This document shows, in pieces, positions 23,623 through 31,890 of a stretch of 64,000 bases of DNA (its first letter is position 1; every line of letters starts with the position of its first letter). Below the pieces are notes generated by a model. That model made no database searches, was not told the DNA's origin, and worked only from the letters and a program-made list of their open reading frames with translations. The stretch comes from Robertmurraya andreesenii. GTDB lineage: Bacteria > Bacillota > Bacilli > Bacillales > Cytobacillaceae. The stretch lies in contig NZ_JAUSTU010000004.1 in the NCBI RefSeq assembly GCF_030813005.1, forward strand, positions 176,706-240,705, in the 5' to 3' direction. The position numbers and the translations under genes are program-made.

Positions 23623-24623
23623 TATACCGCCTCCTTTTCGCGTACCTCACGAATAAACTCGAACGCTTCGTAATATTGCTCCTTTTTCCACTGCGGCAAG
23701 CCTGACCGTTGCGCCCGTCGAACCTGTGCTTTGAGTATTTCGAATTCCTCGTCGCTTAACGAAAGCGCGCAACTACGCTTGAAGTTGTTAAAACGGAATT
23801 GATCTAAATCGAGCGCTGGCGGAGTCTCTACGGCAACACAGCGAGTCACTTCCGCAAACTTATCGAGAATTTCCGTTTTCATATCTTCGGTGATTTCCAC
23901 GCCGAACACTCGAAAGTCGGGCGCTTTGGCAAACTCGTCGTCCGTCATAAACCACGCTTTCACCGAGCAATTAACGTAAATGATTAAGTACGCGTCCAAG
24001 TCGTACATCAATCCGTAACAAGTCACTTGCTTTACGTGGTCATCCTTCGGACCTTTCATTCGCTGAAAGCCCGTTTCGCTATAGCTCGTTTGCTTCGATT
24101 TGATTTCGAGCCCGATACGTTTGATTTCGCCATTCTCGTCAACACACTCGAGAACACCATCGTTTGTTCCGAGTATTGAAAAGCGTTGTCCGTTATGCTC
24201 GAAGAAACGCTGCCCGTGAACGAAGTCCTCGAAGAAAGGAGCTCCGTCATCGCGTCTCGCCATCTTAAACGGCACGGTCTTTCCGGTAAACTTTTCGAAG
24301 TGACGCTCGGCTAGTAATACTTCGCGCTGAAGCCAGTCCCCGATAGCTGTGCCCCGTGCCGTATATCGCCTTTGCCACGGTTTAACATCGTCGGCGTCCT
24401 TTGGCATACGTAACGCTTTGACGTACAGCTCGCGCATGTCCTTTCCGGCAGAACTCGGCGAAAAGTACGGTGCCGATTTGTAATCGAGGCGCTTAAACTT
24501 CCGCATTTCCTTTGCGTAGATTTCGTGCAACCAAGCGTCTAATTTCGTATCATACGGCTCGGGGTAACTGTGCCACTCGTTTAGAAATTCCGTAAATTGC
24601 TGAGCGATTTCGTTTATGTTTAT
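23622..24623 (-). CDS. PD-(D/E)XK exonuclease, RecB/Cas4-like; probable AUA start
   Basis: The nuclease core has a conserved Asp in TNDGVLE and the GLEIKSKQ motif (E-x-K), followed by the QVTCYGLMYDLDAYLIIYV strand-helix of RecB-type nucleases. The first standard start (TTG 24530) gives 302 residues, but the frame continues upstream with NINEIAQQFTEFLNEW and SYPEPYDTKLDAWL, which belongs to the usual N-terminus of these phage nucleases. No ATG, GTG or TTG occurs there. ATA at 24623 overlaps the previous stop as ATAA, mirroring the ATGA overlaps elsewhere, giving 333 residues. It probably degrades or resects DNA with the neighbouring RuvC-like protein. Confidence 0.85.
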   Translation of the reverse strand: MNINEIAQQFTEFLNEWHSYPEPYDTKLDAWLHEIYAKEMRKFKRLDYKSAPYFSPSSAGKDMRELYVKALRMPKDADDVKPWQRRYTARGTAIGDWLQREVLLAERHFEKFTGKTVPFKMARRDDGAPFFEDFVHGQRFFEHNGQRFSILGTNDGVLECVDENGEIKRIGLEIKSKQTSYSETGFQRMKGPKDDHVKQVTCYGLMYDLDAYLIIYVNCSVKAWFMTDDEFAKAPDFRVFGVEITEDMKTEILDKFAEVTRCVAVETPPALDLDQFRFNNFKRSCALSLSDEEFEILKAQVRRAQRSGLPQWKKEQYYEAFEFIREVREKEAV

Positions 24624-24847
24624 TCCGATAAAGCATCGTCCCCTTTCGTCTGCTTGCGTTCTTTACCTCGAAACAATATTCCGGTGACTACGATTAGTAC
24701 CGCCAGCACGACGGCTTGTCCGAACGTTAATTCGACTCCAAGCGTTTGCAGTCCGTAGTAATAAATGGCGCCGAATAATAGGTAAACTCCAATCGCGAAT
24801 ATGACCGCGATTACTAGCGCTACAATGCCGAGCAGAATGTCCTTCAT
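24620..24847 (-). CDS. Small membrane protein (two TM helices)
   Basis: 75 residues. Two hydrophobic helices (about 4-32 and 41-60) and a charged C-terminal tail (KERKQTKGDDALSE). Holin-like in size and shape, but it lies among replication genes rather than with a lysin, so I do not call it a holin. ATG 24847 overlaps the upstream stop. Confidence 0.65.
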   Translation of the reverse strand: MKDILLGIVALVIAVIFAIGVYLLFGAIYYYGLQTLGVELTFGQAVVLAVLIVVTGILFRGKERKQTKGDDALSE

Positions 24848-25101
24848 TCACCCGCCACCTTTCGAAGTGTATAAGTTGTATTTATCGTCGTGAATTTAAT
24901 TTCACCGTCTCCCTCAACGCCCTCAATCGACTTAACGACCGAAGTGAATAGCGCCTTTTCTTCGTCGTCTGCATGCGGTAATAAAGCGCGGTAGCCTTCG
25001 TGAAGCACCCCGATTTTTACTTTTCGTCCAATTCTTGCGGTGTCTGCTTCGGTTAGACCGTCGTGCTTTTCGATATTAGCAATCTCGTAAACTTCGCTCA
25101 T
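24844..25101 (-). CDS. Hypothetical small protein
   Basis: 85 residues. A beta-rich start (RKVKIGVLHEGYRALLPH) and end (GEIKFTTINTTYTLRK) with acidic middle; reminiscent of small phage OB/SH3-like proteins but not assignable. ATG 25101 overlaps the thioredoxin-like stop, in the middle of a run of 1-4 base overlaps. Confidence 0.7.
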   Translation of the reverse strand: MSEVYEIANIEKHDGLTEADTARIGRKVKIGVLHEGYRALLPHADDEEKALFTSVVKSIEGVEGDGEIKFTTINTTYTLRKVAGE

Positions 25102-25379
25102 TACCTCACCTCTTTCGCATAAATTAACGTGTCGAGAATCTCTTCGGGACTAACTAAGCCGGTAAGCCTAGCGACCTCGACGCCGCTACGCTCGAATACG
25201 AGTACCGGTACGCCAGTTATTTCGTACTTTTCGAGCAAGCCACGTTCGACCATGACGTCGTGTTCCGTAACTGTTGCGCCTTCCTCGGCGATTTGCGGTG
25301 CGATTTCCGCCAGGTAGTGCGAGATTGCTGCGCATGGTCGGCAACCAGGGCGTGATAACTTGCGAATGATTATCGCCAT
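25101..25379 (-). CDS. Thioredoxin/glutaredoxin-like protein
   Basis: 92 residues from ATG 25379, chosen for GGAAAGGGG upstream. CRPC active site at residues 13-16, cis-proline region GVPVLVFE and the closing LTGLVSPEEI helix give a complete thioredoxin fold. It is a likely electron donor for the phage ribonucleotide reductase, which ends in a Cys pair. Confidence 0.85.
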   Translation of the reverse strand: MAIIIRKLSRPGCRPCAAISHYLAEIAPQIAEEGATVTEHDVMVERGLLEKYEITGVPVLVFERSGVEVARLTGLVSPEEILDTLIYAKEVR

Positions 25380-25383
25380 AATA

Positions 25384-25560
25384 TTACGCCCCTTTCCTAC
25401 GATTAAATTGACGACTCGCCTTCGCTTGCTTGCGCTTGGCTTTGCGTGATTGGCGTAATTCACGGCGTAGGTCGCCCGTTCCGCCACGTAATGCGACTAG
25501 TTCGCGGAGCTTGCCCGCTTGTAGTGCGCGAAATAATGCCGATTGTTGGTCGTTGTTCAT
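25384..25560 (-). CDS. Small basic protein
   Basis: 58 residues from ATG 25560, overlapping the methyltransferase stop as ATGA, with GGAGG upstream. The C-terminal half is strongly basic (RRELRQSRKAKRKQAKASRQ), suggesting RNA or DNA binding. Its 3' end contains the ribosome-binding site of the thioredoxin-like gene. Not recognised. Confidence 0.75.
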   Translation of the reverse strand: MNNDQQSALFRALQAGKLRELVALRGGTGDLRRELRQSRKAKRKQAKASRQFNRRKGA

Positions 25561-26321
25561 GACGATTCCTCCTCGTTATCTAAACGTTTATTTGCGATTT
25601 CGATGTACTCCGGTTGAGTCTCGAAACCTATGAATCTACGATTTGTACGAACGCAAGCTACTGCGGTTGTGCCGGAGCCCATACAGTTGTCCAAGACCAC
25701 ATTATTTTCTTCGGTATAAGTTTTAATTAAATACTCGAATAGTGGAACTGGTTTTTGTGTAGGATGAACTTTTCCTTTTTGTACAGCATTTGAAAACTCA
25801 ATTATTGATTTTGGATAAGTGTGAGTGTATATATATGTTTTACTTTCAGGAGTTTTATCTCCACCAAAAGCCTCTCCTGTCCCGTAATTCTTAGACTTTT
25901 TAACCTTATCTCTTTTAACCATTTGAGGATTATATTTTATCGTTCCTTTTCCAAAAACACATATATCTTCGTGTATTTTCATTGGCTGATACTTGGCATT
26001 AAAAATATTTCCACCTTTTTTCTTATTCCACACCCAGCAATACTTAAATAAGTCGATGTTTGAATTAATTAGTTTAGTTGTAAATGGTTGGCTTGACGTG
26101 AGAACAATAGCTCCACCTTCCTTAATTATTCTCTCGTACTGCTCCCACAATGGCTCGAAAGGTATAATGCTATCCCATTTGCAAGCTGTCGTTCCATACG
26201 GCAAATCACACAGTATCATATCGATTGACTTGTCCGGTATTAACGCCATACCTCCTACTCCCAAACAATCGCGTTGATATATTCGATTCAACTCTAACGA
26301 ACCTAGTAACTCTTTCGTCAT
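25557..26321 (-). CDS. Orphan DNA methyltransferase (N4/N6, beta-type order)
   Basis: 254 residues. Motif IV CDLPYGTTAC (about 37-46), a typical QKPVPLFEYLI region, then motif I DNCMGSGTTAVAC followed by FIGFE. It is a smaller relative of the enzyme at 2520-3461 without that protein's HTH insertion. No restriction partner is near. It likely protects phage DNA against host restriction. More AT-rich than the polymerase gene it overlaps by 4 bases. Confidence 0.9.
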   Translation of the reverse strand: MTKELLGSLELNRIYQRDCLGVGGMALIPDKSIDMILCDLPYGTTACKWDSIIPFEPLWEQYERIIKEGGAIVLTSSQPFTTKLINSNIDLFKYCWVWNKKKGGNIFNAKYQPMKIHEDICVFGKGTIKYNPQMVKRDKVKKSKNYGTGEAFGGDKTPESKTYIYTHTYPKSIIEFSNAVQKGKVHPTQKPVPLFEYLIKTYTEENNVVLDNCMGSGTTAVACVRTNRRFIGFETQPEYIEIANKRLDNEEESS

Positions 26322-28525
26322 TCAGTCTCCTCCTTCGTTTTAAACCATTCTTCAACGGGCACGCCCTCGCCCCATCTGCGCATGACCTCAATGTCCGTTC
26401 CGTTGGTTACCACGTCGCCCCAAGCGTATGAGTTAAGCATAATATCGCGAATATCTTCCGCCTCGGCTAGCGTAAAGTCTTCCGGCACCTCGAAAATCAA
26501 CTCGTCATGTACCGTCGACCAAAGCGACCAACCCGGCTTATTTGCGCAATATTCATGCGCTCGCAACATCGTAACTTTCGTCTGTATCGACGAGCTGCCT
26601 TGCACGCGAGCATTTGTCGCTTGGCGTAACGCACGGTTTTTCTTGCTGAAATTCGGGTCGCCCCAACCTTTCAAGCGCAATCTGGCGTCAGGTAAGCGTC
26701 GTTTGCGCGCTTGCTTGTCCGTCCATACGAAGCCGTATTGCTCGACGAATTTCTTGTTGCCTTCTATCCACGCGTTTAGCTTCGGCATCGACTCGAATAA
26801 GTCAGACTGGAATTGGACGGCTGCCTTAACGTCAACGCCTAGCATTTCCGCGAGCGAATACTTGCTCATACCGTAAAGCGTCGCAAGCCAAACGACTTTC
26901 ATTTGCTTACGTTCCTTCGTGTCGGAGCCGTCGGCGTTCTTATATACGTCCTCATACGGTCGCTTGTAGAAGTTCGAAGCCATCATTGCGTAAGGATCGC
27001 GTTCTTCAAGGAAAGCGTTAATTAAAACCGGTTCGCCCGAAAGGTACGCCACGCATCGGATTTCTTGCGCCTTGAAGTCGGCTCCTACGAGCACTTTGCC
27101 CGGCGGCGCAACGAACATCGGACGGGCTTCGGGCGGTTGATTCTGAACGTTAAAGCCTTGCGCCGACTTGTCCTCTTCGTCCTTGCCGGAACTAAACCGC
27201 CCCGTCACCGTTCCCATCGGATTAAATCGCGAGTGCCATCGCTTAGTGGTCGGATTTTGCTTTAACGGCAACGTGTCGATATAGGTGCCGCTCAGCTTCG
27301 TAATTTTCTTGTATTCTAGTAACTTCGCAATCACGTCATGCTCGCCTTTCAACGGCTTGAGCGTTTTCTTGGCGTCCATGCTTGTGAGCTCCGTCCCAAT
27401 CGCCTTCGAAAGTGCCGGTCTCATTTGCTGCGTAGAATTTAGGTTCAATGGCTCGTCGCCGTCATGATATGGCGTCAAAGTTGCGATTAGCTCGGCGCTC
27501 AATTCCTCGGCTCGTTTCCGTAGTTGTTCGCCGTAATCTTTCGCGAAGTCCAGGTCGAGCACATATCCGTTTGCCTCTAAGTCGACAATGACGTACAACA
27601 ACGGCACCTCGACCGTTTGGTAATACTCGAGAATCGTAGGCATTTTCGCCATATGTTCGTATTGAAACTTGTACAACTTCCAGGTCAACTCGGTATCTTT
27701 CGCCGCATACACTAGTGCAATGTCTAACGGCACCTCGCGAAACTGTGCGTCACGTCCGAACAAAGTATCGAAAGTATCCGACTCAACGCCGAGGTATTTC
27801 GGCGCTAAGTCTTTCAACCGGAATGACTCCTCGTTTTCGTTGAGCAAGTGCATCGCCGTCATAGTGTCCCAAACGACGCCTTTTAGGTCGGAGCCGTGAC
27901 GCCGAAACATCGCAATATCGAACATTGCGTTATGGAGTACCTTTCCTATTGCTTCGTGATGCAAAAACGGTCGCAGCGTGTGTAATACGTATTCGAGCGA
28001 TAATTGCGGAGTGTCTGCCGAATGGTCGACCGGAATATATACGTGCCTATTGGCGATTGGCAAGCTGAACGACATTCCTACAATCACGTCCGTGTAAACG
28101 TCGACGCCAGTAGTTTCCGTATCAACTGCGACTGTGTCCTCCGCCATTAATTGCGCCGATAAGTGAACCAACTGCTCGCGTGTCGTAATTAATTCGTAGT
28201 TGCTCGGTGTATTCTCGACCATTCTGCGCAAAGTGTCCTCGCGTTGCCGTTCCGCGAGTTCTTTGTGCAACCGAAGCGCCTCCGCTTTGCTGAATCGTTT
28301 GGCAGCGTCGGAAGGATGTCTGCCTATAACCCCTTCCGCCATCGCCGCCTTTACTTCGAGTAATCGCGCTCGGTCTGCGTCACTATTCTTCATCGATAGA
28401 ATCCGTTGCCACGCGTCCTCTATCGTTTCGGTCGCCTTTGCCTTACGTTCAGCCGCCGCCTTGACCCTTGCCGTTGCTTCGCTTTGCTTCGCATCAACTT
28501 GCCGTAAATTTAAGCGTATTTGCAA
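26318..28525 (-). CDS. Family A DNA polymerase with 3'-5' exonuclease
   Basis: 735 residues. The exonuclease domain begins with AVDTETTG (about 133-140). The polymerase domain has motif A GADFKAQEIR, motif B with K...LATLYGM and motif C VHDELIFE. A helical N-terminal extension of about 110 residues replaces the 5' nuclease of Pol I. It replicates the phage genome with the encoded primase and helicase. Start TTG 28525 behind GAGGTGATACGA. Confidence 0.95.
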   Translation of the reverse strand: MQIRLNLRQVDAKQSEATARVKAAAERKAKATETIEDAWQRILSMKNSDADRARLLEVKAAMAEGVIGRHPSDAAKRFSKAEALRLHKELAERQREDTLRRMVENTPSNYELITTREQLVHLSAQLMAEDTVAVDTETTGVDVYTDVIVGMSFSLPIANRHVYIPVDHSADTPQLSLEYVLHTLRPFLHHEAIGKVLHNAMFDIAMFRRHGSDLKGVVWDTMTAMHLLNENEESFRLKDLAPKYLGVESDTFDTLFGRDAQFREVPLDIALVYAAKDTELTWKLYKFQYEHMAKMPTILEYYQTVEVPLLYVIVDLEANGYVLDLDFAKDYGEQLRKRAEELSAELIATLTPYHDGDEPLNLNSTQQMRPALSKAIGTELTSMDAKKTLKPLKGEHDVIAKLLEYKKITKLSGTYIDTLPLKQNPTTKRWHSRFNPMGTVTGRFSSGKDEEDKSAQGFNVQNQPPEARPMFVAPPGKVLVGADFKAQEIRCVAYLSGEPVLINAFLEERDPYAMMASNFYKRPYEDVYKNADGSDTKERKQMKVVWLATLYGMSKYSLAEMLGVDVKAAVQFQSDLFESMPKLNAWIEGNKKFVEQYGFVWTDKQARKRRLPDARLRLKGWGDPNFSKKNRALRQATNARVQGSSSIQTKVTMLRAHEYCANKPGWSLWSTVHDELIFEVPEDFTLAEAEDIRDIMLNSYAWGDVVTNGTDIEVMRRWGEGVPVEEWFKTKEETE

Positions 28526-28540
28526 ATCGTATCACCTCGT

Positions 28541-28744
28541 CTAATCTACCGTGTCCGTTTCGACGTGCCCCGCCTTGCGCATATACGCCATAAAGCACGC
28601 TTCGTCGCAATAGTAACCGCCGTCAACCCGGTCGATTAGCACCGTGTCGCCTGCGTAGATTTCCGAGTCGCAATGACCGCAAGCGCCGACTTGCCGTTGC
28701 GTAGGCTCGGGCGGAGTCGTTTTCCAGTAGTCGTAAGCGTCCAT
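28541..28744 (-). CDS. Small zinc-finger protein
   Basis: 67 residues. CGHCDSEIYAGD then YYCDEACFMAY form a two-pair zinc site of the LIM/treble-clef type. TAATG overlap with the upstream gene. Function unknown. Confidence 0.75.
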   Translation of the reverse strand: MDAYDYWKTTPPEPTQRQVGACGHCDSEIYAGDTVLIDRVDGGYYCDEACFMAYMRKAGHVETDTVD

Positions 28745-29607
28745 TAGGCGGTCGCCTCCGTTTTATCGAAGCGTTGTTCGACCGGTGTGATTAGTTCGAA
28801 CCAGTGCAGGGCACCGGCGTATCTATCTCCGTTCTCGTCAAAATATGAGTCAGCTCCGTCCTGAGCAATCTCAACGATTTCACCTTTGTAATTCGCGCCA
28901 GAGTCTTGATTTAAACGAACAATATCGCCCTTCTTGAACTCGTTAGGCTTGCGACCAATGCTCGCCCAGCGCGCTGTTTCCGCCTGTTTCGCAAGTTCCT
29001 CCGCCGACACCTTTTCGAGCTCGTTCGGCTTTGCGCTCCATCCCGATTGGCTTGGAAAGTCGACTTTGATTAAGTCCTTGCGAATTTCACGGATTGTGCC
29101 GATTTCGCCGTTGTCTACCAAGCCATAGCCGTAGTGCGGTCGTTTTCCTTCTTTAATTACGAGTTTAACCGTGTCACCCTCGGAAAACTTAGCGAAGTCG
29201 CCCGCTTTTGGCTCACGGTCGGTGACGAGTTTGAATCCGTCAGATTCCGTTTTGCCTTCGAGTTTGTCCACTCGTTGCTCGAGCGTGCTTACTCGGTCGG
29301 TTAGCGCGTCGGTAGACGGTGTAGGCGATTGGTTGGCGGCACTAGCGTCAGCTACTTTGCGGAAAAAATGCCACTGAGACACTTCTATATAAGGTTCAAA
29401 ACCGCCGTTGTCCGAATAAACCCCGTCTCTTACGACTAGATAGAACGAACCAATATTCGCCCAGCTAGCATCGCTCCTAATGCGTAGACCAATGTCACCT
29501 GCCTGCGCCTTACCGTCCACCTTCTCGTAAACCGCCCCGTTATACTCAACCTTCGTAATTTCTCCGTTTACCATATCCAACGTTTTTACTCCATTCAATT
29601 TAGCCAT
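28744..29607 (-). CDS. Hypothetical beta-barrel/coiled-coil protein
   Basis: 287 residues from ATG 29607 (AAGGAG 10 bases upstream, TAATG overlap with the preceding gene); an upstream frame exists but lacks a ribosome-binding site. Plan: beta-rich domain, short coiled coil (RVSTLEQRVDKLEGK, about 108-122), then two KOW/SH3-like units (FSEGDTVKLVI, FKKGDIVRLNQDS). Same plan as the 15122-16030 protein, so a phage paralogue. Possibly nucleic-acid binding; unproven. Confidence 0.72.
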   Translation of the reverse strand: MAKLNGVKTLDMVNGEITKVEYNGAVYEKVDGKAQAGDIGLRIRSDASWANIGSFYLVVRDGVYSDNGGFEPYIEVSQWHFFRKVADASAANQSPTPSTDALTDRVSTLEQRVDKLEGKTESDGFKLVTDREPKAGDFAKFSEGDTVKLVIKEGKRPHYGYGLVDNGEIGTIREIRKDLIKVDFPSQSGWSAKPNELEKVSAEELAKQAETARWASIGRKPNEFKKGDIVRLNQDSGANYKGEIVEIAQDGADSYFDENGDRYAGALHWFELITPVEQRFDKTEATA

Positions 29608-30011
29608 TAAGCGCCAGCTCCTTCGCATAATTTTAGTGATTCGATGCCCGTCGATAAACGCGTCCACTTCGCATCTATCGAGTCAGCACCGACCCAGTAC
29701 TCCGAGATACCTCGGTTGTCGAACATAAATACTTCTCCGTTCAGCACCGCAATGAATTTGTCGCAGTCGTCCTTGTCATAAGGCTTTCCGCTATTCTTAC
29801 GGGCGTAGCAAACGATCTCACCATTGCGGTCGTCGCGAACACGTGCGCTTTTGATTTGAATTCGTTGCCACTCCGACGTGCCTGGTGCCCTTGCTACAAG
29901 GTCGAACGGTTCAGGAGCGATAGGCTCCGCGACCGACCAACCGTTAGCCAACAACGCTGTCTGAGCGAGTAGTTCGGAGTGGCGTCCTTTCGTTACTGTC
30001 TCGTGTGCTAT
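29607..30011 (-). CDS. PD-(D/E)XK-like small nuclease; probable AUA start
   Basis: EPFDLVARA followed by IQIKSARVR is the D...xIK (QxK) signature of small endonucleases with a PD-(D/E)XK fold. The first standard start (TTG 29954) removes the N-terminal helix. In frame upstream are AHETVTKGRHSELLAQTALL, which supply the usual G-x2-x-E/H-L helix, starting at ATA 30011 with GGAGG 8 bases before it. I extend the gene to 30011 (134 residues). It lies just downstream of the ssDNA-binding-type protein. Confidence 0.75.
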   Translation of the reverse strand: MAHETVTKGRHSELLAQTALLANGWSVAEPIAPEPFDLVARAPGTSEWQRIQIKSARVRDDRNGEIVCYARKNSGKPYDKDDCDKFIAVLNGEVFMFDNRGISEYWVGADSIDAKWTRLSTGIESLKLCEGAGA

Positions 30012-30023
30012 AGTAACCGCCTC

Positions 30024-30791
30024 CTAGAATTGTGTCGTCGGGTCTGCTGCGTCTGCTTGCGTCTGCCCGCCGAGACTCAAACCGATTAGGCTAACGTCAA
30101 AGCCTGCCGCCACAAGCGATTCAATTTGCTCCTTTTCGTCCGCCTCGTAAAGCAAGCCGTCAAACAGCGCCATGTCGAACTCCTTGCCGTCAAGCTTTGC
30201 GAAGTTCTCGCGCTCCTTGTCGGTCAAGTCGTCGTCCATGTCGATGAACGGCGTTAGACTGACCGTCGTCGATTGCCCGCTGCCCTGTTTCGCTAGTTCA
30301 AACGCCACCTTGCCGAGTTTCTTTTCGAATTTCTTGATGACGGCGTGAATGGTTTGCGCCTGCTTCTTCGACAGGTCAACGATAATCGGCTCGCCCGTTG
30401 TCAAGTCGATGAATCCGAGGGCGTAGCGCTCTTTCGGCTTGAATTGATACGCTAGGTCGCCGTATTCTTCTTCGGCCGCCGCATTGCCTTCGTCGCGTGC
30501 CTTAAACTTCAAGTCCTGGTAATACTGAAACGCTTTGTCCCACGGCGTCAAATTGTCGGTCGGAAAGCCCTTCGCATTCTTGACGGACGGGTTTTTCGCC
30601 ACGAACGAGTTGACCTTCTTATAGATGCCGTAACTGTAAAAGCGAATTAGGTCAGCCTTACCAAGCACGCGCACTTTATACGTAGTACCCGACTTAAAGC
30701 TGGCGAACTCGGCTTTGTTACCACCGCCCCCTCCTTCGTTTGTTGCATTGAGCGAATTTAGAGCGTCAGATCCGCTTTCAAATTGAGTCAT
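30024..30791 (-). CDS. Probable single-stranded DNA-binding protein
   Basis: 255 residues from ATG 30791 (GGAGG 8 bases upstream). N-terminal Gly/Asn linker then FKSGTTYKVRVLGKADLIRF; the middle has aromatic and basic residues typical of phage ssDNA-binding proteins (PWDKAFQYYQDLKFK, KPKERYALGFIDL), and the C-terminal third is acidic (MDDDLTDKERENFA). Size and position next to the polymerase and nuclease fit a phage gp32-like SSB. No zinc motif is seen. The family call rests on layout and composition. Confidence 0.7.
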   Translation of the reverse strand: MTQFESGSDALNSLNATNEGGGGGNKAEFASFKSGTTYKVRVLGKADLIRFYSYGIYKKVNSFVAKNPSVKNAKGFPTDNLTPWDKAFQYYQDLKFKARDEGNAAAEEEYGDLAYQFKPKERYALGFIDLTTGEPIIVDLSKKQAQTIHAVIKKFEKKLGKVAFELAKQGSGQSTTVSLTPFIDMDDDLTDKERENFAKLDGKEFDMALFDGLLYEADEKEQIESLVAAGFDVSLIGLSLGGQTQADAADPTTQF

Positions 30792-30803
30792 TCGCAATTC
30801 CTC

Positions 30804-30926
30804 CTAAATTGAATTTCGAGCGCCGGATAGGCGGAAACGGTGCGCACTTACCGAATCATGCGGGGCGAGTCGGAAATTTCCGGCCCACATCCGTCTTATA
30901 GATTCAGTCGTTTCCACGTCGTCAAT
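30804..30926 (-). CDS. Possible 40-residue product with AUU start
   Basis: The frame ends at TAG just before the ssDNA-binding gene, overlapping its ribosome-binding site, and reads like a protein (SIRRMWAGNFRLAPHDSVSA). It has no ATG, GTG or TTG at a usable position. ATT at 30926, 10 bases after AAAGG, is the best candidate. Could equally be non-coding. Confidence 0.3.
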   Translation of the reverse strand: MDDVETTESIRRMWAGNFRLAPHDSVSAHRFRLSGARNSI

Positions 30927-31112
30927 GCTCGCGATGCCTTTACGTTTCGCCCCTACAAATGGTAGCGGAGGCTACTGAGCAAAGACACATTGACTTAGTT
31001 CCCGCGCCCGTGGTCGCTTCGAAGCGCCAAGTCCTGAACGTTGGGCAAGTAGCGTTTTAGCGTACCCGCTTACGTTAGCGCTTGATTCGAAGCGTTCACC
31101 GACGCGGGGCAA
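30927..31112 (-). other. Non-coding, hairpin-rich spacer
   Basis: No supported gene. On the minus strand it shows GCGGGG/CCCCGC at the start (about 31102-31122), a GCTTCGAAGC palindrome near 31030 and a GTAGC-CTCC-GCTAC hairpin near 30965-30978. A processed leader or regulatory RNA ahead of the ssDNA-binding gene is possible. Confidence 0.35.
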
Positions 31113-31193
31113 TTACTCCCCGCTCGCTTTCCATACCCGCGTAATAATAAACGTTAGTAACGATACACAATACATCGTAATAGCTTCCGTCAT
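31113..31193 (-). CDS. Possible 26-residue membrane micropeptide
   Basis: ATG 31193 overlaps the stop of the 31190 gene as ATGA, the coupling used throughout the phage. The product (MTEAITMYCVSLLTFIITRV then WKASGE) is a single hydrophobic helix with charged ends. The stop codon lies in the loop of a GC-rich hairpin. Small but coherent; function unknown. Confidence 0.45.
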   Translation of the reverse strand: MTEAITMYCVSLLTFIITRVWKASGE

Positions 31194-31669
31194 TCTACCG
31201 TCACCCCGAATCGTTTGGCGGCTATTTCGACCGCCTTGATTTTGTCGGTAATTAACGCCTTATGGTCGATGGCACTCGTCAATCTTGCGCCAATACTCTC
31301 GCGCGTTTTCGGGTTGCGCGCTTTCAAATAATTCAACTGCGCCTCGGCAACCGCTATTTCAGCCTTGCGCAGCTCGCGCCGGTAAGTTGCGATTAACTTT
31401 CGCGACTCTTTCGTCAGCATTTCGTTAAACTTCGTAATATAGCCGTTAGTGTTTTCCGTTGGCTTGACGGTCACTACCGTAACACCGTCGACTATGACCT
31501 CGAACAAGTCCGTGATATAATGTACTTTGCGTCCGTCGCGCCGTTGCTGCTTGGCGTTCTTAATTACGTCTGCTACCCACGCAAGCGCGGCGTAGTCGGC
31601 AATTAATCCTACACGCTGGCGGATTCGTTCGCGAGCATGCTCCGAAAGGGTTAATCGTCCTACTTTCAA
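31190..31669 (-). CDS. Hypothetical basic phage protein
   Basis: 159 residues from TTG 31669, overlapping the previous stop (TTGA). N-terminal segment LSEHARERIRQRVG then VHYITDLFEVIVDGVTVVTV resembles a BrnT/RelE-like toxin-type fold in pattern (SEHARERIRQR...TVVTV), but the rest is a long helix-rich region. Phage proteins with this start are common. Function not assigned. Confidence 0.7.
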   Translation of the reverse strand: MKVGRLTLSEHARERIRQRVGLIADYAALAWVADVIKNAKQQRRDGRKVHYITDLFEVIVDGVTVVTVKPTENTNGYITKFNEMLTKESRKLIATYRRELRKAEIAVAEAQLNYLKARNPKTRESIGARLTSAIDHKALITDKIKAVEIAAKRFGVTVE

Positions 31670-31827
31670 CCTAGCTTCACCGCCTTAATTGCGCCTATGG
31701 TCACATAGTCCGCAGGGTCTTCGTATAGGTAAAAAGGATAATTTTTATTGCGTTCGTCATTGTGTTTTATTTTCGCTAAAACGTCGCTAATACAAGCGCG
31801 GCGCGGTTTGTCGGTGTTTTCTTTCAT
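31666..31827 (-). CDS. Small hypothetical protein
   Basis: 53 residues from ATG 31827 with AAGGAGG upstream. Charged N-terminus and an aromatic middle (NYPFYLYEDPADYV). Overlaps the next gene. First gene after the 31.8-32.0 kb regulatory gap. Confidence 0.75.
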   Translation of the reverse strand: MKENTDKPRRACISDVLAKIKHNDERNKNYPFYLYEDPADYVTIGAIKAVKLG

Positions 31828-31890
31828 TGTTAACAACCTCCTTGCGTTGTTTACTGTTCGCTATATGGTAAATTATTTTTGACAAAATTG

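Noticed and set aside
24620..24847. Holin
   Set aside because: Two transmembrane helices fit, but it lies in the replication operon with no lysin nearby; lysis genes should be outside the window.
26382..26876. 164-codon plus-strand open frame inside the polymerase gene
   Set aside because: It lies opposite conserved polymerase motifs, has no ribosome-binding site and its translation is not protein-like; it is a shadow frame.
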